Of a stretch of 64,000 bases of DNA, positions 23,319 through 33,800 are shown piece by piece (position 1 is the first letter of the stretch; each line of letters begins with the position of its first letter). Made by a program: the position numbers and the translations under genes. Under the pieces are notes generated by a model. It was not told the DNA's origin. It searched no databases and worked only from the letters and a program-made list of their open reading frames with translations. The stretch spans positions 189,768 through 253,767 of the forward strand of contig CAWDLK010000008.1 in assembly GCA_963803165.1 (NCBI GenBank), written 5' to 3'. The stretch comes from Changshengia sp963803165. GTDB lineage: Bacteria > Chloroflexota > Dormibacteria > Aeolococcales > Aeolococcaceae.

Positions 23319-24986
23319 ATGGACGAGCTCCGCCGTCGCGGCGGCCGCCTGCGCCGTGGAGCGGGCACCCTGCTGCTGAGCCTGGCGGTGGCCGCCGCGG
23401 TGACCGGCGGCTACCTCGGACTGCGCCACGACGCCGCCTCGGGGGACGCGGGCGCTGGCCCCGCCGCCCGCACCGGCGCCGTCATGGCCTACGACCCGGC
23501 CACCGGCGACGTCGTGATGTTCGGCGGCGACGGCGCGAGCGGGCAGCCGCTCGCCGACACGTGGCTGTGGGACGGGTCGGCCTGGTCGCCGGCGCTGGCC
23601 GCGAGCCACCCGCCCGCCAGGTACGGCGCCCAGATGGCCTGGGACCCGCAGAGCCAGCGTGTGATCCTCCTCGGCGGGACGGGTGGGAGCGGTTGCGCGA
23701 GCGGCGACCGGGGGGATGGGGTGGGCTCCTCGGGGGCCGCGTGCACCCAGCTCCAGGACGCGTGGGCGTGGGACGGGAGTGACTGGTCCCAGCTCGACCT
23801 CGGCAGCGGCGCCCGCCAGGTCGGGTACTACTCGCTGGAGGGGGCGTCGATGGCCACCGACCCGGCGAGCGGCCGCATCGTCCTGGTCACCGACGGCAAC
23901 CCCGCCGCCCAGCTCCTCCCCGATCAGGGCGTCGAGTCGTCGGGCGGGGCGGCGGTGGGCACGGCCACCGCCGTGGCCGGAAGCTCCGGCGGCGGCTCGG
24001 CCTGCGTCGCGGCGGGGGGCGGTCCCTGCGGCTCCCCCGCGACCCCGCCCTCGGGCATCAGCGTCCCTCCCGTGGAGACCGCGTGCCCGGCGGCCGGCGG
24101 CTGCACCTCCCCGACGTGTGACGCGGCCACGGCCGCTTGCGGCATCTGCCCGGTCACCTCGGGGGTGGCCGGGTCCGCTTCCTCCTCGTCGCAGGTCATC
24201 TGCACCAACTGCCCGGCCGTGGGCGCCCCGTGCGCTCTCGAGCCGGCCACGTTCACCTGGGTCTTCGATGGCAGCACGTTCCAGCCCGTCGACGCGGACC
24301 CGGGCTCGTCGCCATCCTCCGGGGGCGAGCTGGTCTGGTTCCCGGGCCCGGGCAGGCTTGCCGACATCTCCCCCGCGGTGTACGCGCCGATCGACTGTCC
24401 TGCCGGGGACCCCTGTCCCATCAGCCCGGAGGCGGAGGCCTGGACGTGGACCGGCAGCGGCTGGGCGCGGGCCGATGTCCTCTCCTCGAACGCCGCGGCC
24501 CCGTACTTCGGGACCCCGCCGGTCGCCGACCTCTCGGCCGGTGACGTCGTCGGTGTCGACTCGAGCGGCGCCACCTGGACCTCGACCGCCCCGGCGAGCG
24601 GTTGGGTCGAGGCGTCCCCCACCATCTCGCCGCCGGCACGAACCGGCTTCGCCCTCGCCTTCGACGGCGCGACGGGCGAGGTCGTGCTCGCCGCCGGTCA
24701 GCTCCTGGGGACCAGCTCCAGCGCCGGCGACGTGGTCGGCGACACGTGGACCTGGGACGGCAGCGGCTGGAGCCGGCGCGGTGGCGCGGCACCCTCCCCG
24801 CCGGCATCGGGCCCGGCCACGCCGGCGCCCAGCATCAGCGATCTGCCTGCGCGGGTCACCGGCCTGCCACTGTCCAGCCCTTCCTCCCAGATCCTCGCGT
24901 CGCCGTCGCCGTGTGACGTCCAATGCCCGGGCCCTGTCAGCCTTCCGCCCTCCCCGGCCAGTCCGAGCACAGCGCCCACCTCCTGA
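23319..24986 (+). CDS. Membrane-anchored kelch/beta-propeller-like surface protein
   Basis: About 555 residues. Residues 15-40 form one N-terminal transmembrane anchor (LLLSLAVAAAVTGGYLGL), so the bulk is outside the cell. Kelch-like blades recur: MAYDPATGDVVMFGGDG followed by DTWLWDGSAW, then AWDPQSQRVILLGGTG with DAWAWDGSDW, and late GEVVLAAGQLLG with DTWTWDGSGW. A Cys-rich insert (CPAAGGCTSPTCDAATAACG, later ICTNCPAVGAPC) interrupts the propeller. The C-terminus is Pro/Ser-rich. The ECF-type promoter in front suggests a cell-envelope-stress regulon. No enzyme activity is visible. Confidence 0.72.
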   Translation: MDELRRRGGRLRRGAGTLLLSLAVAAAVTGGYLGLRHDAASGDAGAGPAARTGAVMAYDPATGDVVMFGGDGASGQPLADTWLWDGSAWSPALAASHPPARYGAQMAWDPQSQRVILLGGTGGSGCASGDRGDGVGSSGAACTQLQDAWAWDGSDWSQLDLGSGARQVGYYSLEGASMATDPASGRIVLVTDGNPAAQLLPDQGVESSGGAAVGTATAVAGSSGGGSACVAAGGGPCGSPATPPSGISVPPVETACPAAGGCTSPTCDAATAACGICPVTSGVAGSASSSSQVICTNCPAVGAPCALEPATFTWVFDGSTFQPVDADPGSSPSSGGELVWFPGPGRLADISPAVYAPIDCPAGDPCPISPEAEAWTWTGSGWARADVLSSNAAAPYFGTPPVADLSAGDVVGVDSSGATWTSTAPASGWVEASPTISPPARTGFALAFDGATGEVVLAAGQLLGTSSSAGDVVGDTWTWDGSGWSRRGGAAPSPPASGPATPAPSISDLPARVTGLPLSSPSSQILASPSPCDVQCPGPVSLPPSPASPSTAPTS

Positions 24987-25024
24987 TCGACCGCCCCTCA
25001 CCCTCTCTGTGGTTGGATCGCGGC

Positions 25025-25561
25025 ATGGCACCGCCCACCATCCGCATCGAGGCTCTCGACCGGCCCGGCGACCCCGAGATCCGCCGCCTCCTGATCGAGC
25101 TCGGCCTGGAGGAGCAGGAGGGCTACGACCACCCCAGGGAGACCCGCGACGAGATCGCGGCCCGGACCGGGCTCATGACCCGGAGCTTCCTCGGGGAGAA
25201 CGTGGTCTTCGCAGCCCGTGACGAGAGCGACCGCACCGTCGGCCTCTGCTGGTGCGTCCTCTTCGACCCGGGCAACGGTCTGGAGGGCGAGGTGGCCGAG
25301 CTGTACGTCGAGCCCGAGGTGAGGGGACGCGGGGTGGCGACCTCCCTGGTGGGGGAGGCGATGCGCCTCTTCCAGGAGCGGGAGGCGACGTTCGTCGTGG
25401 TCTGGACCCGCCCCGACAACCCGGCGGCCCTCGCCGTCTACCGCCACCACGGCTTCGCTCCCACCGAGCAGACGGTGCTGACCTGGCTGCCCCTGCCCGG
25501 CCGCCCGCCGGGGGAGGCAGGTCCAGGCCCGGAGCACGATGCGGATAATCACGCTCCGTGA
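25025..25561 (+). CDS. GNAT-family N-acetyltransferase
   Basis: Acetyl-CoA-dependent acetyltransferase fold of about 178 residues. The acetyl-CoA loop is VEPEVRGRGVATSLVGEAM (R/Q-x-x-G-x-G/A), with VAELYVEPE before and NPAALAVYRHHGF after. The substrate is unknown. There is no Shine-Dalgarno; TTGGAT ends six bases upstream of the ATG at 25025, so it may be leaderless. It lies 16 bases before gatC on the same strand. Confidence 0.85.
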   Translation: MAPPTIRIEALDRPGDPEIRRLLIELGLEEQEGYDHPRETRDEIAARTGLMTRSFLGENVVFAARDESDRTVGLCWCVLFDPGNGLEGEVAELYVEPEVRGRGVATSLVGEAMRLFQEREATFVVVWTRPDNPAALAVYRHHGFAPTEQTVLTWLPLPGRPPGEAGPGPEHDADNHAP

Positions 25562-25577
25562 TGCCCCGGAGGACACG

Positions 25578-25865
25578 ATGACCCTCGACCGCGACCAGGT
25601 GGGTCACGTCGCCATGCTCGCCCGCCTCGGCCTGAGCGAGGAGGAGGCGGAGCGCTACCGGGAGCAGCTCGACGCCATCCTCAGCCATGTCGACCGGCTC
25701 CAGCAGGTCGACACCTCGGCGGTGGGCGAGACCGCCCAGGTCGGCGGCCTGGTCAACGCCTGGCGCGAGGACGAGAGGCGCGAGTGCCTGCCCGTCGAGG
25801 CGGCCCTTGCCAACGCCCCGCGCCGCCGCGGCGACCACTTCGAGGTGGGGGCGATCCAGGAGTGA
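25578..25865 (+). CDS. gatC: Asp-tRNA(Asn)/Glu-tRNA(Gln) amidotransferase subunit C
   Basis: A 95-residue linker subunit that stabilises GatA-GatB. It shows VGHVAMLARLGLSEEEAERY, LDAILSHVDRLQQVDT and LRxD-like WREDERRECLP. The ATG at 25578 has GGAGGA upstream. gatC-gatA-gatB form an operon with 7-base and overlapping junctions. Its presence indicates indirect synthesis of Gln-tRNA and/or Asn-tRNA. Confidence 0.95.
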   Translation: MTLDRDQVGHVAMLARLGLSEEEAERYREQLDAILSHVDRLQQVDTSAVGETAQVGGLVNAWREDERRECLPVEAALANAPRRRGDHFEVGAIQE

Positions 25866-25872
25866 GCGGGTC

Positions 25873-27342
25873 GTGAGCGGTCGGACGGTCGGCGAGCTGG
25901 GCGCCCGACTGCGCCGGGGGGAGACCACCCCCGGGGCGCTGGCGTCCGAGGCCCGGCGCGAGCTGGAGTCCGTGTCCGGCCTCCATCCCGTGCTCCGCTA
26001 CACGGACGCGCTCGCCGAGCGGCAGGCCGGGCGAGCCGCGCGCATGCTCGCCGAGGCCCCGGAGTCCGCCGGGCCCCTCTGCGGGATCCCCTTCGCCTAC
26101 AAGGACGTCCTCTGCGTGGAGGGGGTGGAGACCTCCGCCGGCTCGCGGATCCTCGAGGGCTTCATCCCTCCCTACACCGGCACCGCCCTGGGACGGCTGC
26201 TCGACGCCGGGGCCGTGCCGGTGGCGGTGACCAACTGCGACGAGTTCGCCATGGGCTCCTCCAACGAGAACTCGGCCTATGGCCCGGTGGGGAACCCCTG
26301 GGACGCGGAGCGGGTGCCGGGGGGCAGCAGCGGCGGAAGCGCCGCCGTCGTCGCGGCCGGAGCCGTCCCCTTCTCCCTCGGGACCGACACCGGCGGGTCG
26401 ATCCGCCAGCCCGCCTCCTTCTGTGGTGTCGCCGGCTTCAAGCCGACCTACGGCCGGGTCTCCCGCTACGGGCTCATCGCCTTCGCCTCCTCCCTCGACC
26501 AGATCGGCCCCTTCGCCCGCAGCGTGGACGACGTCGCCAGCGTCTTCACCGCCATCGCCGGCCACGACCCCCGGGACAGCACCTCGTCCCCGCTCCCGGT
26601 CGAGCCGGTGGAGGAGCAGCTGGGCCGGGGCGTGGCCGGGATGCGGCTCGGGCTTCCCCGCGAGTACATGACCGAGGGGATGGAGCCGGGCGTCCGGGCC
26701 GCGGTCGCAGCCGCCCTCGCTCTCCTCGAGAAGCTCGGCGCCACCATCGAGGAGGTGTCGCTGCCCTCCACCGAGGCGGCGCTCAGCACCTACTACATCA
26801 TCGCCCCCGCCGAGTGCTCGGCCAACCTCGCCCGCATGGACGGGGTCCGCTTCGGTCTCCACGTCGACCGTCCGTCGCTCACCGACACCTACCTGGAGAC
26901 CCGCGGCCGGGGCTTCGGCCCCGAGGTGAAGCGCCGGATCATGCTCGGCACCTACGCGCTCTCCAGCGGTTATTACGACGCCTACTACCGCAAGGCGCAG
27001 AAGGTGCGCACCCTCATCGCGGGGGAGTTCGACCGCGCCTTCGAGAAGGTCGACGCCCTGGTCTGCCCCACCTCTCCGATCGTCGCCTTCCCCCAGGGGG
27101 CCAGGAACGATCCCCTCTCCATGTACCTCTGCGACGTGCTGACCCTCCCGGTCAACCTCGCCGGCCTCCCCGGCATCTCGGTGCCGTGCGGCCGGAGCGA
27201 CGGGCTCCCGGTCGGCCTGCAGGTGATCGGGCCGCGATTCGAGGACGCGCGGGTGCTCCGCGTGGCCCGGGCTTACGAGCAGGCGACCGCGTGGCACACG
27301 GAGACGGCGCCCCGGCCGCCCGCCTCAGGGACGCGGGCATGA
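25873..27342 (+). CDS. gatA: Asp-tRNA(Asn)/Glu-tRNA(Gln) amidotransferase subunit A (amidase)
   Basis: Generates ammonia from glutamine for transamidation. About 489 residues. The amidase signature Ser-cisSer-Lys triad is visible: GIPFAYKD (Lys near residue 77), VPGGSSGGSAAVV (Ser near 152) and SLGTDTGGSIRQPASFCG (Ser near 176). The GTG at 25873 follows gatC by seven bases. The stop overlaps the gatB ATG (ATGA). It acts with GatB and GatC as a cytoplasmic complex. Confidence 0.96.
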   Translation: MSGRTVGELGARLRRGETTPGALASEARRELESVSGLHPVLRYTDALAERQAGRAARMLAEAPESAGPLCGIPFAYKDVLCVEGVETSAGSRILEGFIPPYTGTALGRLLDAGAVPVAVTNCDEFAMGSSNENSAYGPVGNPWDAERVPGGSSGGSAAVVAAGAVPFSLGTDTGGSIRQPASFCGVAGFKPTYGRVSRYGLIAFASSLDQIGPFARSVDDVASVFTAIAGHDPRDSTSSPLPVEPVEEQLGRGVAGMRLGLPREYMTEGMEPGVRAAVAAALALLEKLGATIEEVSLPSTEAALSTYYIIAPAECSANLARMDGVRFGLHVDRPSLTDTYLETRGRGFGPEVKRRIMLGTYALSSGYYDAYYRKAQKVRTLIAGEFDRAFEKVDALVCPTSPIVAFPQGARNDPLSMYLCDVLTLPVNLAGLPGISVPCGRSDGLPVGLQVIGPRFEDARVLRVARAYEQATAWHTETAPRPPASGTRA

Positions 27343-28826
27343 CCGCGACCAGTGCGGTGAGCACCCTGGAGCAGGTGCTGGAGCGCTACCAGCCGGTGAT
27401 CGGCCTCGAGGTTCACGGCCAGCTGCTCACCCGGAGCAAGATGTTCTGCGGCTGCAGCGCCGACTACATCGGGAGCCCGCCCAACAGCAACACCTGCCCG
27501 GTCTGCCTCGGCCTCCCCGGGGTGCTGCCGGTGATCAACCGGATCGCCGTCGAGTACACGGTGCGCACCGCGCTCGCCCTCAACTGCGAGATCCCCGAGC
27601 ACAGCAAGTTCGACCGCAAGAACTACTTCTATCCCGACCTCCCCAAGGGCTACCAGATCTCCCAGTGGGACATGCCGATGTCTCTCAACGGCCACCTCGA
27701 CCTCAGCGTGGACGGTGAGGAGGTGCGCTGCGGCATCACCCGGGTCCACCTCGAGGAGGACACCGGCACCCTGCAGCACGCCGGTGACATCCTCCAGCAG
27801 GCGCGCAGCTCGGTGGTCGACCTCAACCGCGCCGGCGTCCCCCTGATGGAGATCGTCGGCGAGCCCGACCTGCGCTCCTCCGAGCAGGCCCGCGAGTACC
27901 TGGTCCGGCTGCGCCAGATCCTCGTCTACATCGGGGTCAACGACGGCAACCTGGAGCAGGGGTCCTTCCGCTGCGACGCCAACATCTCGCTGCGCCGGCG
28001 TGGCGAGACCGGCCTCGGGGTCAAGGTCGAGGTCAAGAACATGAACTCGTTCCGTGCGGTGCAGCGGGCCCTCGACTTCGAGATCGTCCGCCAGGGCCGC
28101 CTCCTCGACCAGGGCCAGACCATCGCCCAGGAGACGAGGGGCTGGGTCGAGGCCAAGGGCGCCACCATCTCCCAGCGGAGCAAGGAGCACGCCCACGACT
28201 ACCGCTACTTCCCGGAGCCGGACCTGCCTCCGCTCCACCTCGGTCCCGACTTCGTCGAGCGGGTCCGGGCGGGGCTCCCCGAGCTGCCCCAGCATCTGGT
28301 GGAGCGGCTCCAGCGCGACCACGGCCTCTCCGCCTACGACGCCTCGGTCCTCTGCGCCGAGCGCGACGACGCGCGCGCCTTCGAGGCGCTGGTGGCCGCC
28401 GGGGTCCCGGCCAAGGCCGCCGCCAACTGGCTGATGGGGGAGGTGGCGCGCCTCAGTCGCGAGAGCCGTGTCCCGCTGCAGCGCAGCGGCCTGGGGCTGG
28501 AGGGTCTGGCCGCCCTGATCAGGATGGTGGAGTCGGGAAGCATCAACGGCTCCACCGCCAAGGAGCTGCTCGACGAGCTCTACCTGCCCGGTGGCGACCC
28601 GGTCGCCCTGGTCGGCGAGCGCGGGCTCTCCCAGGTGAGCGATCAGGGCGAGCTCGCGCGCCTGGTCGACGCGGCGATCGCCGGCAATCCCACCGCGGTC
28701 GCCGACTTCCGGGGCGGCCGGGAGCAGGCCCTCCAGCGGCTGGTCGGAGCGGTCATGAAGGCGACCCAGGGCAGGGCCGACGCCCGGGCGGTCAGCAGCC
28801 TTCTCCGTGAGCGTCTCGTCCCCTGA
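27339..28826 (+). CDS. gatB: Asp-tRNA(Asn)/Glu-tRNA(Gln) amidotransferase subunit B
   Basis: The kinase/transamidase subunit that binds mischarged tRNA. About 495 residues: GLEVHGQLLTRSKMFCGCS, then CPVCLGLPGVLPVIN with the zinc cysteines, FDRKNYFYPDLPKGYQISQW, and the tail domain (Yqey-like) for tRNA binding. The ATG overlaps the gatA stop. The last 20 bases overlap the GTG of the following RNA methyltransferase gene, so four genes form one operon. Confidence 0.97.
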   Translation: MTATSAVSTLEQVLERYQPVIGLEVHGQLLTRSKMFCGCSADYIGSPPNSNTCPVCLGLPGVLPVINRIAVEYTVRTALALNCEIPEHSKFDRKNYFYPDLPKGYQISQWDMPMSLNGHLDLSVDGEEVRCGITRVHLEEDTGTLQHAGDILQQARSSVVDLNRAGVPLMEIVGEPDLRSSEQAREYLVRLRQILVYIGVNDGNLEQGSFRCDANISLRRRGETGLGVKVEVKNMNSFRAVQRALDFEIVRQGRLLDQGQTIAQETRGWVEAKGATISQRSKEHAHDYRYFPEPDLPPLHLGPDFVERVRAGLPELPQHLVERLQRDHGLSAYDASVLCAERDDARAFEALVAAGVPAKAAANWLMGEVARLSRESRVPLQRSGLGLEGLAALIRMVESGSINGSTAKELLDELYLPGGDPVALVGERGLSQVSDQGELARLVDAAIAGNPTAVADFRGGREQALQRLVGAVMKATQGRADARAVSSLLRERLVP

Positions 28827-30099
28827 GGTCGCCCCGCTCCGGAGCGGTGCCCGGCGCGTCGTCCGCTGCGAGCGGATGGTCCACGGCGGTCTCTGCCTCG
28901 CCCACTCGGACGGCGCCACCCTGATGGTCGACGGCGGCATCCCGGACGAGCTGGTCGAGGTGGTCCTCACCTTCAGCAAGGGGCGGACCTGGTTCTGCCG
29001 CGTCGAGAGCGTGCGCGAGGCGTCCCCGGATCGGGTGGCGCCGCCCTGCCCCTACGTCGCCGAGTGCGGCGGATGCCAGCTCCAGCACGTCGGCCATCAG
29101 CGCCAGCTGCTGCTCAAGCGCGAGGTGGTCGTGGACGCCCTGCGGCGCGCCGGCGTGGCGGCGCCCGAGCCGCGGCTGCATCCGATGGCCGACCCCTGGC
29201 GCTACCGCTGGCGCGGCGAGTTCCACGTCATCCCCGGTGAGCGGGGGCTGAGCGATGCCACGCTCGGCTTCAACCGCGCCCGGAGCTGGCGCAAGGTGGC
29301 GGTCGACGACTGCCTCATCCACCACCCGACCATCTCGGGCTCCCTCTCCCGCCTGCGCGAGCTGGTGCGGAGCGGCGGGGAGCCCGGGCTGAGCGTTCTC
29401 CATGTCACGGTGGGCAAGTCCGGCGACGAGCTGCTGCTGCGCGCCAAGCCGGCCGCGGCGCTGGCGCGGGCCGCGGTCGACGAGATGGCGGCCTCGCTTC
29501 CCGAGCTAGCCCGGTGGAGCACCGACCTCACCACCCTCCACTGGCGGGGCAGGGCCTTCCGAGCGTCCCCGGAGTCCTTCATCCAGGTGAGCTGGGGACA
29601 TCTCGACGCCCTCTACGGCTGCGTGCTCGACGGCCTGGGCGATCTGCGGGGACGCCGGGTGGTCGACGCCTACGCCGGGATCGGGGTGCTGAGTGCGGTC
29701 ATCGCGGGCGAGGCGCGAGAGGTCGTCTGCATCGAGAGCAACCGCAGTGCGGCTCGGATGGGCCGCCTCAACGCGCGCATCAACGAGGTCGCCGACCGGA
29801 TGCGCTACGTCGTCGCCCCGGTCGAGGATGCCCTCCCCGAGGTGGCGGCGCAGGGGCCGGTCGACGCCCTGATCCTGGACCCTCCCCGGGCGGGGTGCGG
29901 GGGGAGGGTGACCGGGTGGCTGGCGCTCGCAGGCCCCCCCCGGGTGGTCTGCGTCTCCTGCGACCCCGCCACCCTGGCCCGCGACCTCCACGTCCTGGTC
30001 GCCTCCGGCCCCTACGCGATCAACTCGGTGGACGTGGTCGACCTGTTCCCCCAGACCTACCACGTCGAGACCGTGGTGGCGCTCCGCCGGCAAGGCTGA
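28807..30099 (+). CDS. TrmA/RlmD-family RNA (uracil-5-)-methyltransferase
   Basis: A class I methyltransferase of about 430 residues that makes m5U in tRNA or rRNA. An N-terminal TRAM-like part precedes an iron-sulfur cluster motif CPYVAECGGCQLQH. The SAM fold follows (VDAYAGIGVLSAVIAGEA), with LILDPPRAGCGG and the catalytic cysteine in VVCVSCDPATLARDL near residue 383. RlmD, RlmCD and TrmA cannot be separated by eye. The GTG start overlaps the gatB 3' end by 20 bases. Confidence 0.9.
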   Translation: MSVSSPEVAPLRSGARRVVRCERMVHGGLCLAHSDGATLMVDGGIPDELVEVVLTFSKGRTWFCRVESVREASPDRVAPPCPYVAECGGCQLQHVGHQRQLLLKREVVVDALRRAGVAAPEPRLHPMADPWRYRWRGEFHVIPGERGLSDATLGFNRARSWRKVAVDDCLIHHPTISGSLSRLRELVRSGGEPGLSVLHVTVGKSGDELLLRAKPAAALARAAVDEMAASLPELARWSTDLTTLHWRGRAFRASPESFIQVSWGHLDALYGCVLDGLGDLRGRRVVDAYAGIGVLSAVIAGEAREVVCIESNRSAARMGRLNARINEVADRMRYVVAPVEDALPEVAAQGPVDALILDPPRAGCGGRVTGWLALAGPPRVVCVSCDPATLARDLHVLVASGPYAINSVDVVDLFPQTYHVETVVALRRQG

Positions 30100-30151
30100 C
30101 CCGCATCTCCGGCACCGCGACGGCGGGTGGCGACCGCCGCACCGGCGAGGC

Positions 30152-30661
30152 CTAGGTGGAGACGGTCACCGGGGGGACGCCCGCGGAGAGGGGGCCCTCG
30201 CTGCGCAGGGTCCCCACGATCACGTAGTTCCCCGCCGGCTCGGGCTCCGCGAGGATCGCCGTGAAGGTGCGGCTCTCCCCGGCGGGGATGGCCTCCAGGA
30301 CGATGGCCAGGCAGCTCGCCGCCGGCGAGGGCGTCGGGGTGGGCACCGGCGCGCCCGCCACGGTCCGTGCCGAGGCGGTGAGGGTGGGAATGCAGCCCCC
30401 GAGCAGGGTGAGCGGCCCGGTGACCGTGACCGAGAGCTGGAGCCGGCCGCCGGCCTGCGCGGTCACCACCGCCGTCCAACCGGCCGCGTTGGAGGCGCTG
30501 CCGAGCACCTGGCCCGGCGACGGTGACGCCGACGCCGCCGGGGGCGAGGGGGAGGCGGTGGCGGGGGGAGCGGCCTCTCCGGGCGCGCCGGCCCGGATGC
30601 CGCACCCCGCGGTGGCCACCACGGCCAGGACGCCGAGGACGAGCGGACCCGTGCACCTCAC
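30152..30661 (-). CDS. Lipoprotein of unknown function
   Basis: A 169-residue secreted lipoprotein. The signal segment TGPLVLGVLAVVATAGC ends in a lipobox (ATAGC). A Pro/Ser/Ala linker follows, then a beta-rich domain (WTAVVTAQAGGRLQLSVTVT, LEAIPAGESRTFTAILAEPE, GNYVIVGTLRSEGPLS) resembling BsuPI-type immunoglobulin-like folds. The lgt gene needed for lipidation is at 35092. The GTG start at 30661 fits the signal. It is divergent from dnaE. Confidence 0.72.
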   Translation of the reverse strand: MRCTGPLVLGVLAVVATAGCGIRAGAPGEAAPPATASPSPPAASASPSPGQVLGSASNAAGWTAVVTAQAGGRLQLSVTVTGPLTLLGGCIPTLTASARTVAGAPVPTPTPSPAASCLAIVLEAIPAGESRTFTAILAEPEPAGNYVIVGTLRSEGPLSAGVPPVTVST

Positions 30662-30809
30662 CCCGTGGAGACGCGGGGCGGCCCCGATTGGTTCCCGGCG
30701 CCCTCCCCGGCCGGTCGCCCACCGGCCGCGGTCAGAATGGGGCGAGCCGTTCCGGGGTCGACCGTCGGCGGTGATAACGTACGTGCGTTTGGAGGCCGGC
30801 ACCGAGGAG

Positions 30810-33800
30810 ATGATGGAGGCGGAGGCGCGCGCGGCGGAGGCAGCGGAGCCGTTCGTCCATCTCCACACCCACAGCGAGTTCTCGCTGCTCGACGGTGCCG
30901 CCAGGATCCCCGAGCTGGTGGCGCGGGCCAAGGCGATGGGCCAGCCGGCGGTGGCGGTCACCGACCACGGCGTCCTCTACGGCGCGGTCGAGCTCTACAC
31001 CGCGGCGACCGCCGCCGGGGTCAGGCCGATCCTCGGCTGCGAGGTCTACATGGCGCCCCGCTCCCATCGCGACAAGGAGGGACGCGCGGACCGCGATCCC
31101 CACCACCTGGTCCTGCTGGTCCGCGACGCCACCGGCTACTCCAACCTGGTCTCGCTCTCGACCACGGCCCACCTCGAGGGCTACTACTACAAGCCTCGAA
31201 TCGACAAGGCCCTGCTCGCCGATCACAGCCAGGGACTGATCTGCCTCTCCGGGTGCATCGGCGGCGAGCTGCCCCAGGCGATCCTCGCCGGCGACCTCGA
31301 CGCGGCCGAGCGGGTGGCGCGCCAGCACCTCGAGATCTTCGGTGCCGACAACTACTTCCTGGAGCTCCAGGACCACGGCATGGCGGAGGAGGCGGCGGTC
31401 CGCGAGGGCCTGCTCGAGATCGCCCGCCGGACCGGTCTCCCCCTCATCTGCACCAACAACTCCCACTACATCGAGCCGGCCGACGCCGAGGCCCACGACA
31501 TCCTCCTCTGCCTGCAGACCGGGGCCCGCCGCGACGACGAGAAGCGCTTCCGCTTCCAGGGTCCGCACTTCTATCTGGCGAGCGGCGAGGAGATGCGCCG
31601 GCGCTTCCTCGCCTACGGCGAGGCGGCCGCCAACACCCTGGCGGTGGCGGCGCGCTGCGACTGGAAGCTCGAGCTGGGCCAGCCCCACCTCCCCGCCTAC
31701 TCGCCCATCCCCGAGGGGCTCGACGCCGACTCCTATCTGGCCGAGCTCTGCCGGAGCGGGCTGGTCGAGCGCTTCGGACCGGATCCCTCCCGCGAGGCTC
31801 GCGAGCGGCTCGCGATGGAGCTGGACGTGATCCGCCAGACCGGTTTCGCCGCCTACCTGCTGATCGTCTGGGACCTGACCCGCGCCGCCCGCTGCGACGG
31901 CGTCGTGGTGGGCCCCGGCCGGGGGAGCGCGGCCGGCTCGCTGGTCGCCTACGTGCTCCGCATCACCAACGTCGACCCCCTCCGCTACGGGCTGATCTTC
32001 GAGCGCTTCCTCAACCTGGAGCGCCGCGAGATGCCGGACATCGACATCGACTTCGACGACCGGCGGCGCGACCGGGTCCTCCAGTACGTCACCGGGAAGT
32101 ACGGGCAGGACCGGGTCGCGCAGATCATCACCTTCGGCACCATGGCCGCCCGGGCCGCGATCCGAGATGTCGGCCGGGTCCTCGACGTGCCCCTCCCCGA
32201 CGTCGATCGGCTGGCCAAGCTGGTCCCGGCCTCCGTCGGCATCACCCTGGACCGGGCCATGGCGGAGGCCCGCGACCTCCGCGAGGTCTACGACAACGAG
32301 CCCTGGGCCCGCAACGTCATCGACATCGCCCGCCGGCTCGAGGGCATCTGCCGCAACGCCTCGACCCACGCCGCCGGCGTGGTCATCGGCGCCGAGCCGC
32401 TCGCCAGCATCGTCCCCCTGACCCGGGCGACCTCGGGGAACGAGGGTGTGGTCACCCAGTTCGACATGAAGGGGGTGAGCCGGATCGGTCTCCTCAAGAT
32501 CGACTTCCTGGGCCTCTCCAACCTCACCGTGATCCAGGAGACGGTGGAGAACGTCGAGAAGGTCCGCGGGGTGCGCATCGACATCGACGCCATCCCCCTC
32601 GACGACCCCACCACCTATGAGCTGCTGGGCCGGGCCGACACTCACGGCGTGTTCCAGCTGGAGGCCACCCTGGGCAAGCGGATCCTCATCGACATGCAGC
32701 CCCGCTCCCTGGGGGACCTGGCTGCCGCCAACGCGCTCATCCGGCCGGGGCCGCTGGAGGGCGGGGTGGTCGAACTCTACATCAAGCGCAGGCGCGGGGA
32801 GGAGCAGATCACCTACATGCGCCCCGAGATGGAGCCGATCCTGGCAGAAACGTTCGGGACCATGATCTACCAGGACCAGGTGATGCAGATCGCCTCCGCG
32901 GTCGCGGGCTACACCCTGGGCGAGGCCGATGTTCTGCGCTCCGCGATGGGCAAGAAGGACCAGGAGAAGATGGCCCACCAGCGGGCCAAGTTCCTGGCCG
33001 GGGCCGCCGGACGCGGGGTGGAGGCGGGTACCGCCGCCGCCCTCTTCGACCTCATCGCCCACTTCGCCGGTTACGGCTTCGGCAAGGCTCATGCCTACTG
33101 CTACGGCCTGATCGGCTACCAGACCGCCTACCTCAAGGCCAACCATCCGCTGGAGTTCATGGCGGCGCTGCTCAACAGCCGGGCCGGTGACTTCGACAAG
33201 CTCAAGCAGACCATCCTGGACGCCCACGCCCGCGGCCTGGTGGTGATGCTCCCCGACGTCAACCGCGGCGGGGCGGGGTTCGCGGTGGGCGATCCGGCCA
33301 GGGGCGAGATCCTCTACGGCCTGGCCCACATCAAGGGAGCCGGCGAGCGGGTGATGGAACAGCTGGTCGAGGAGCGGGGGAGCGGCGGGCCCTACACCAG
33401 CCTGGTCGACCTCTGCCTGCGGGTCGGGCGCGACCTCAACCGGCGGGTCCTCGAGGCGCTCATCCGCAGCGGCGCCTGCGACGTCCTCGGCGAGCGGGGC
33501 ATGCTGCTGGCCACCCTCGACCGGGCGCTGGACCGCGCCGCCCAGGTCCGCAGAGAGCGCGAGCTGGGCCAGGGCTCGCTCTTCGGCGACAGCGCCACCG
33601 ACGAGACCTCCACCGCGCTTTCGCCGGTGGACGAGTTCGGTGCGGTGGCCGAGGTGCCCCCGGTGCCCGCCGACGAGCGGCTGCGCTGGGAGCGCGAGTA
33701 CCTGGGCATGTACCTGAGTGATCATCCCCTGCGCCGGATCTCCGACCAGCTCGCCGAGCGGGTGGACACGGGCATCGGCGAGCTGGGAGCCCATCTCGAC

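Noticed and set aside
23202..25031. Minus-strand frame of about 600 codons opposite the kelch-like gene
   Set aside because: Arg/Gly-rich translation with no family resemblance; the plus-strand frame has an anchor and kelch repeats.
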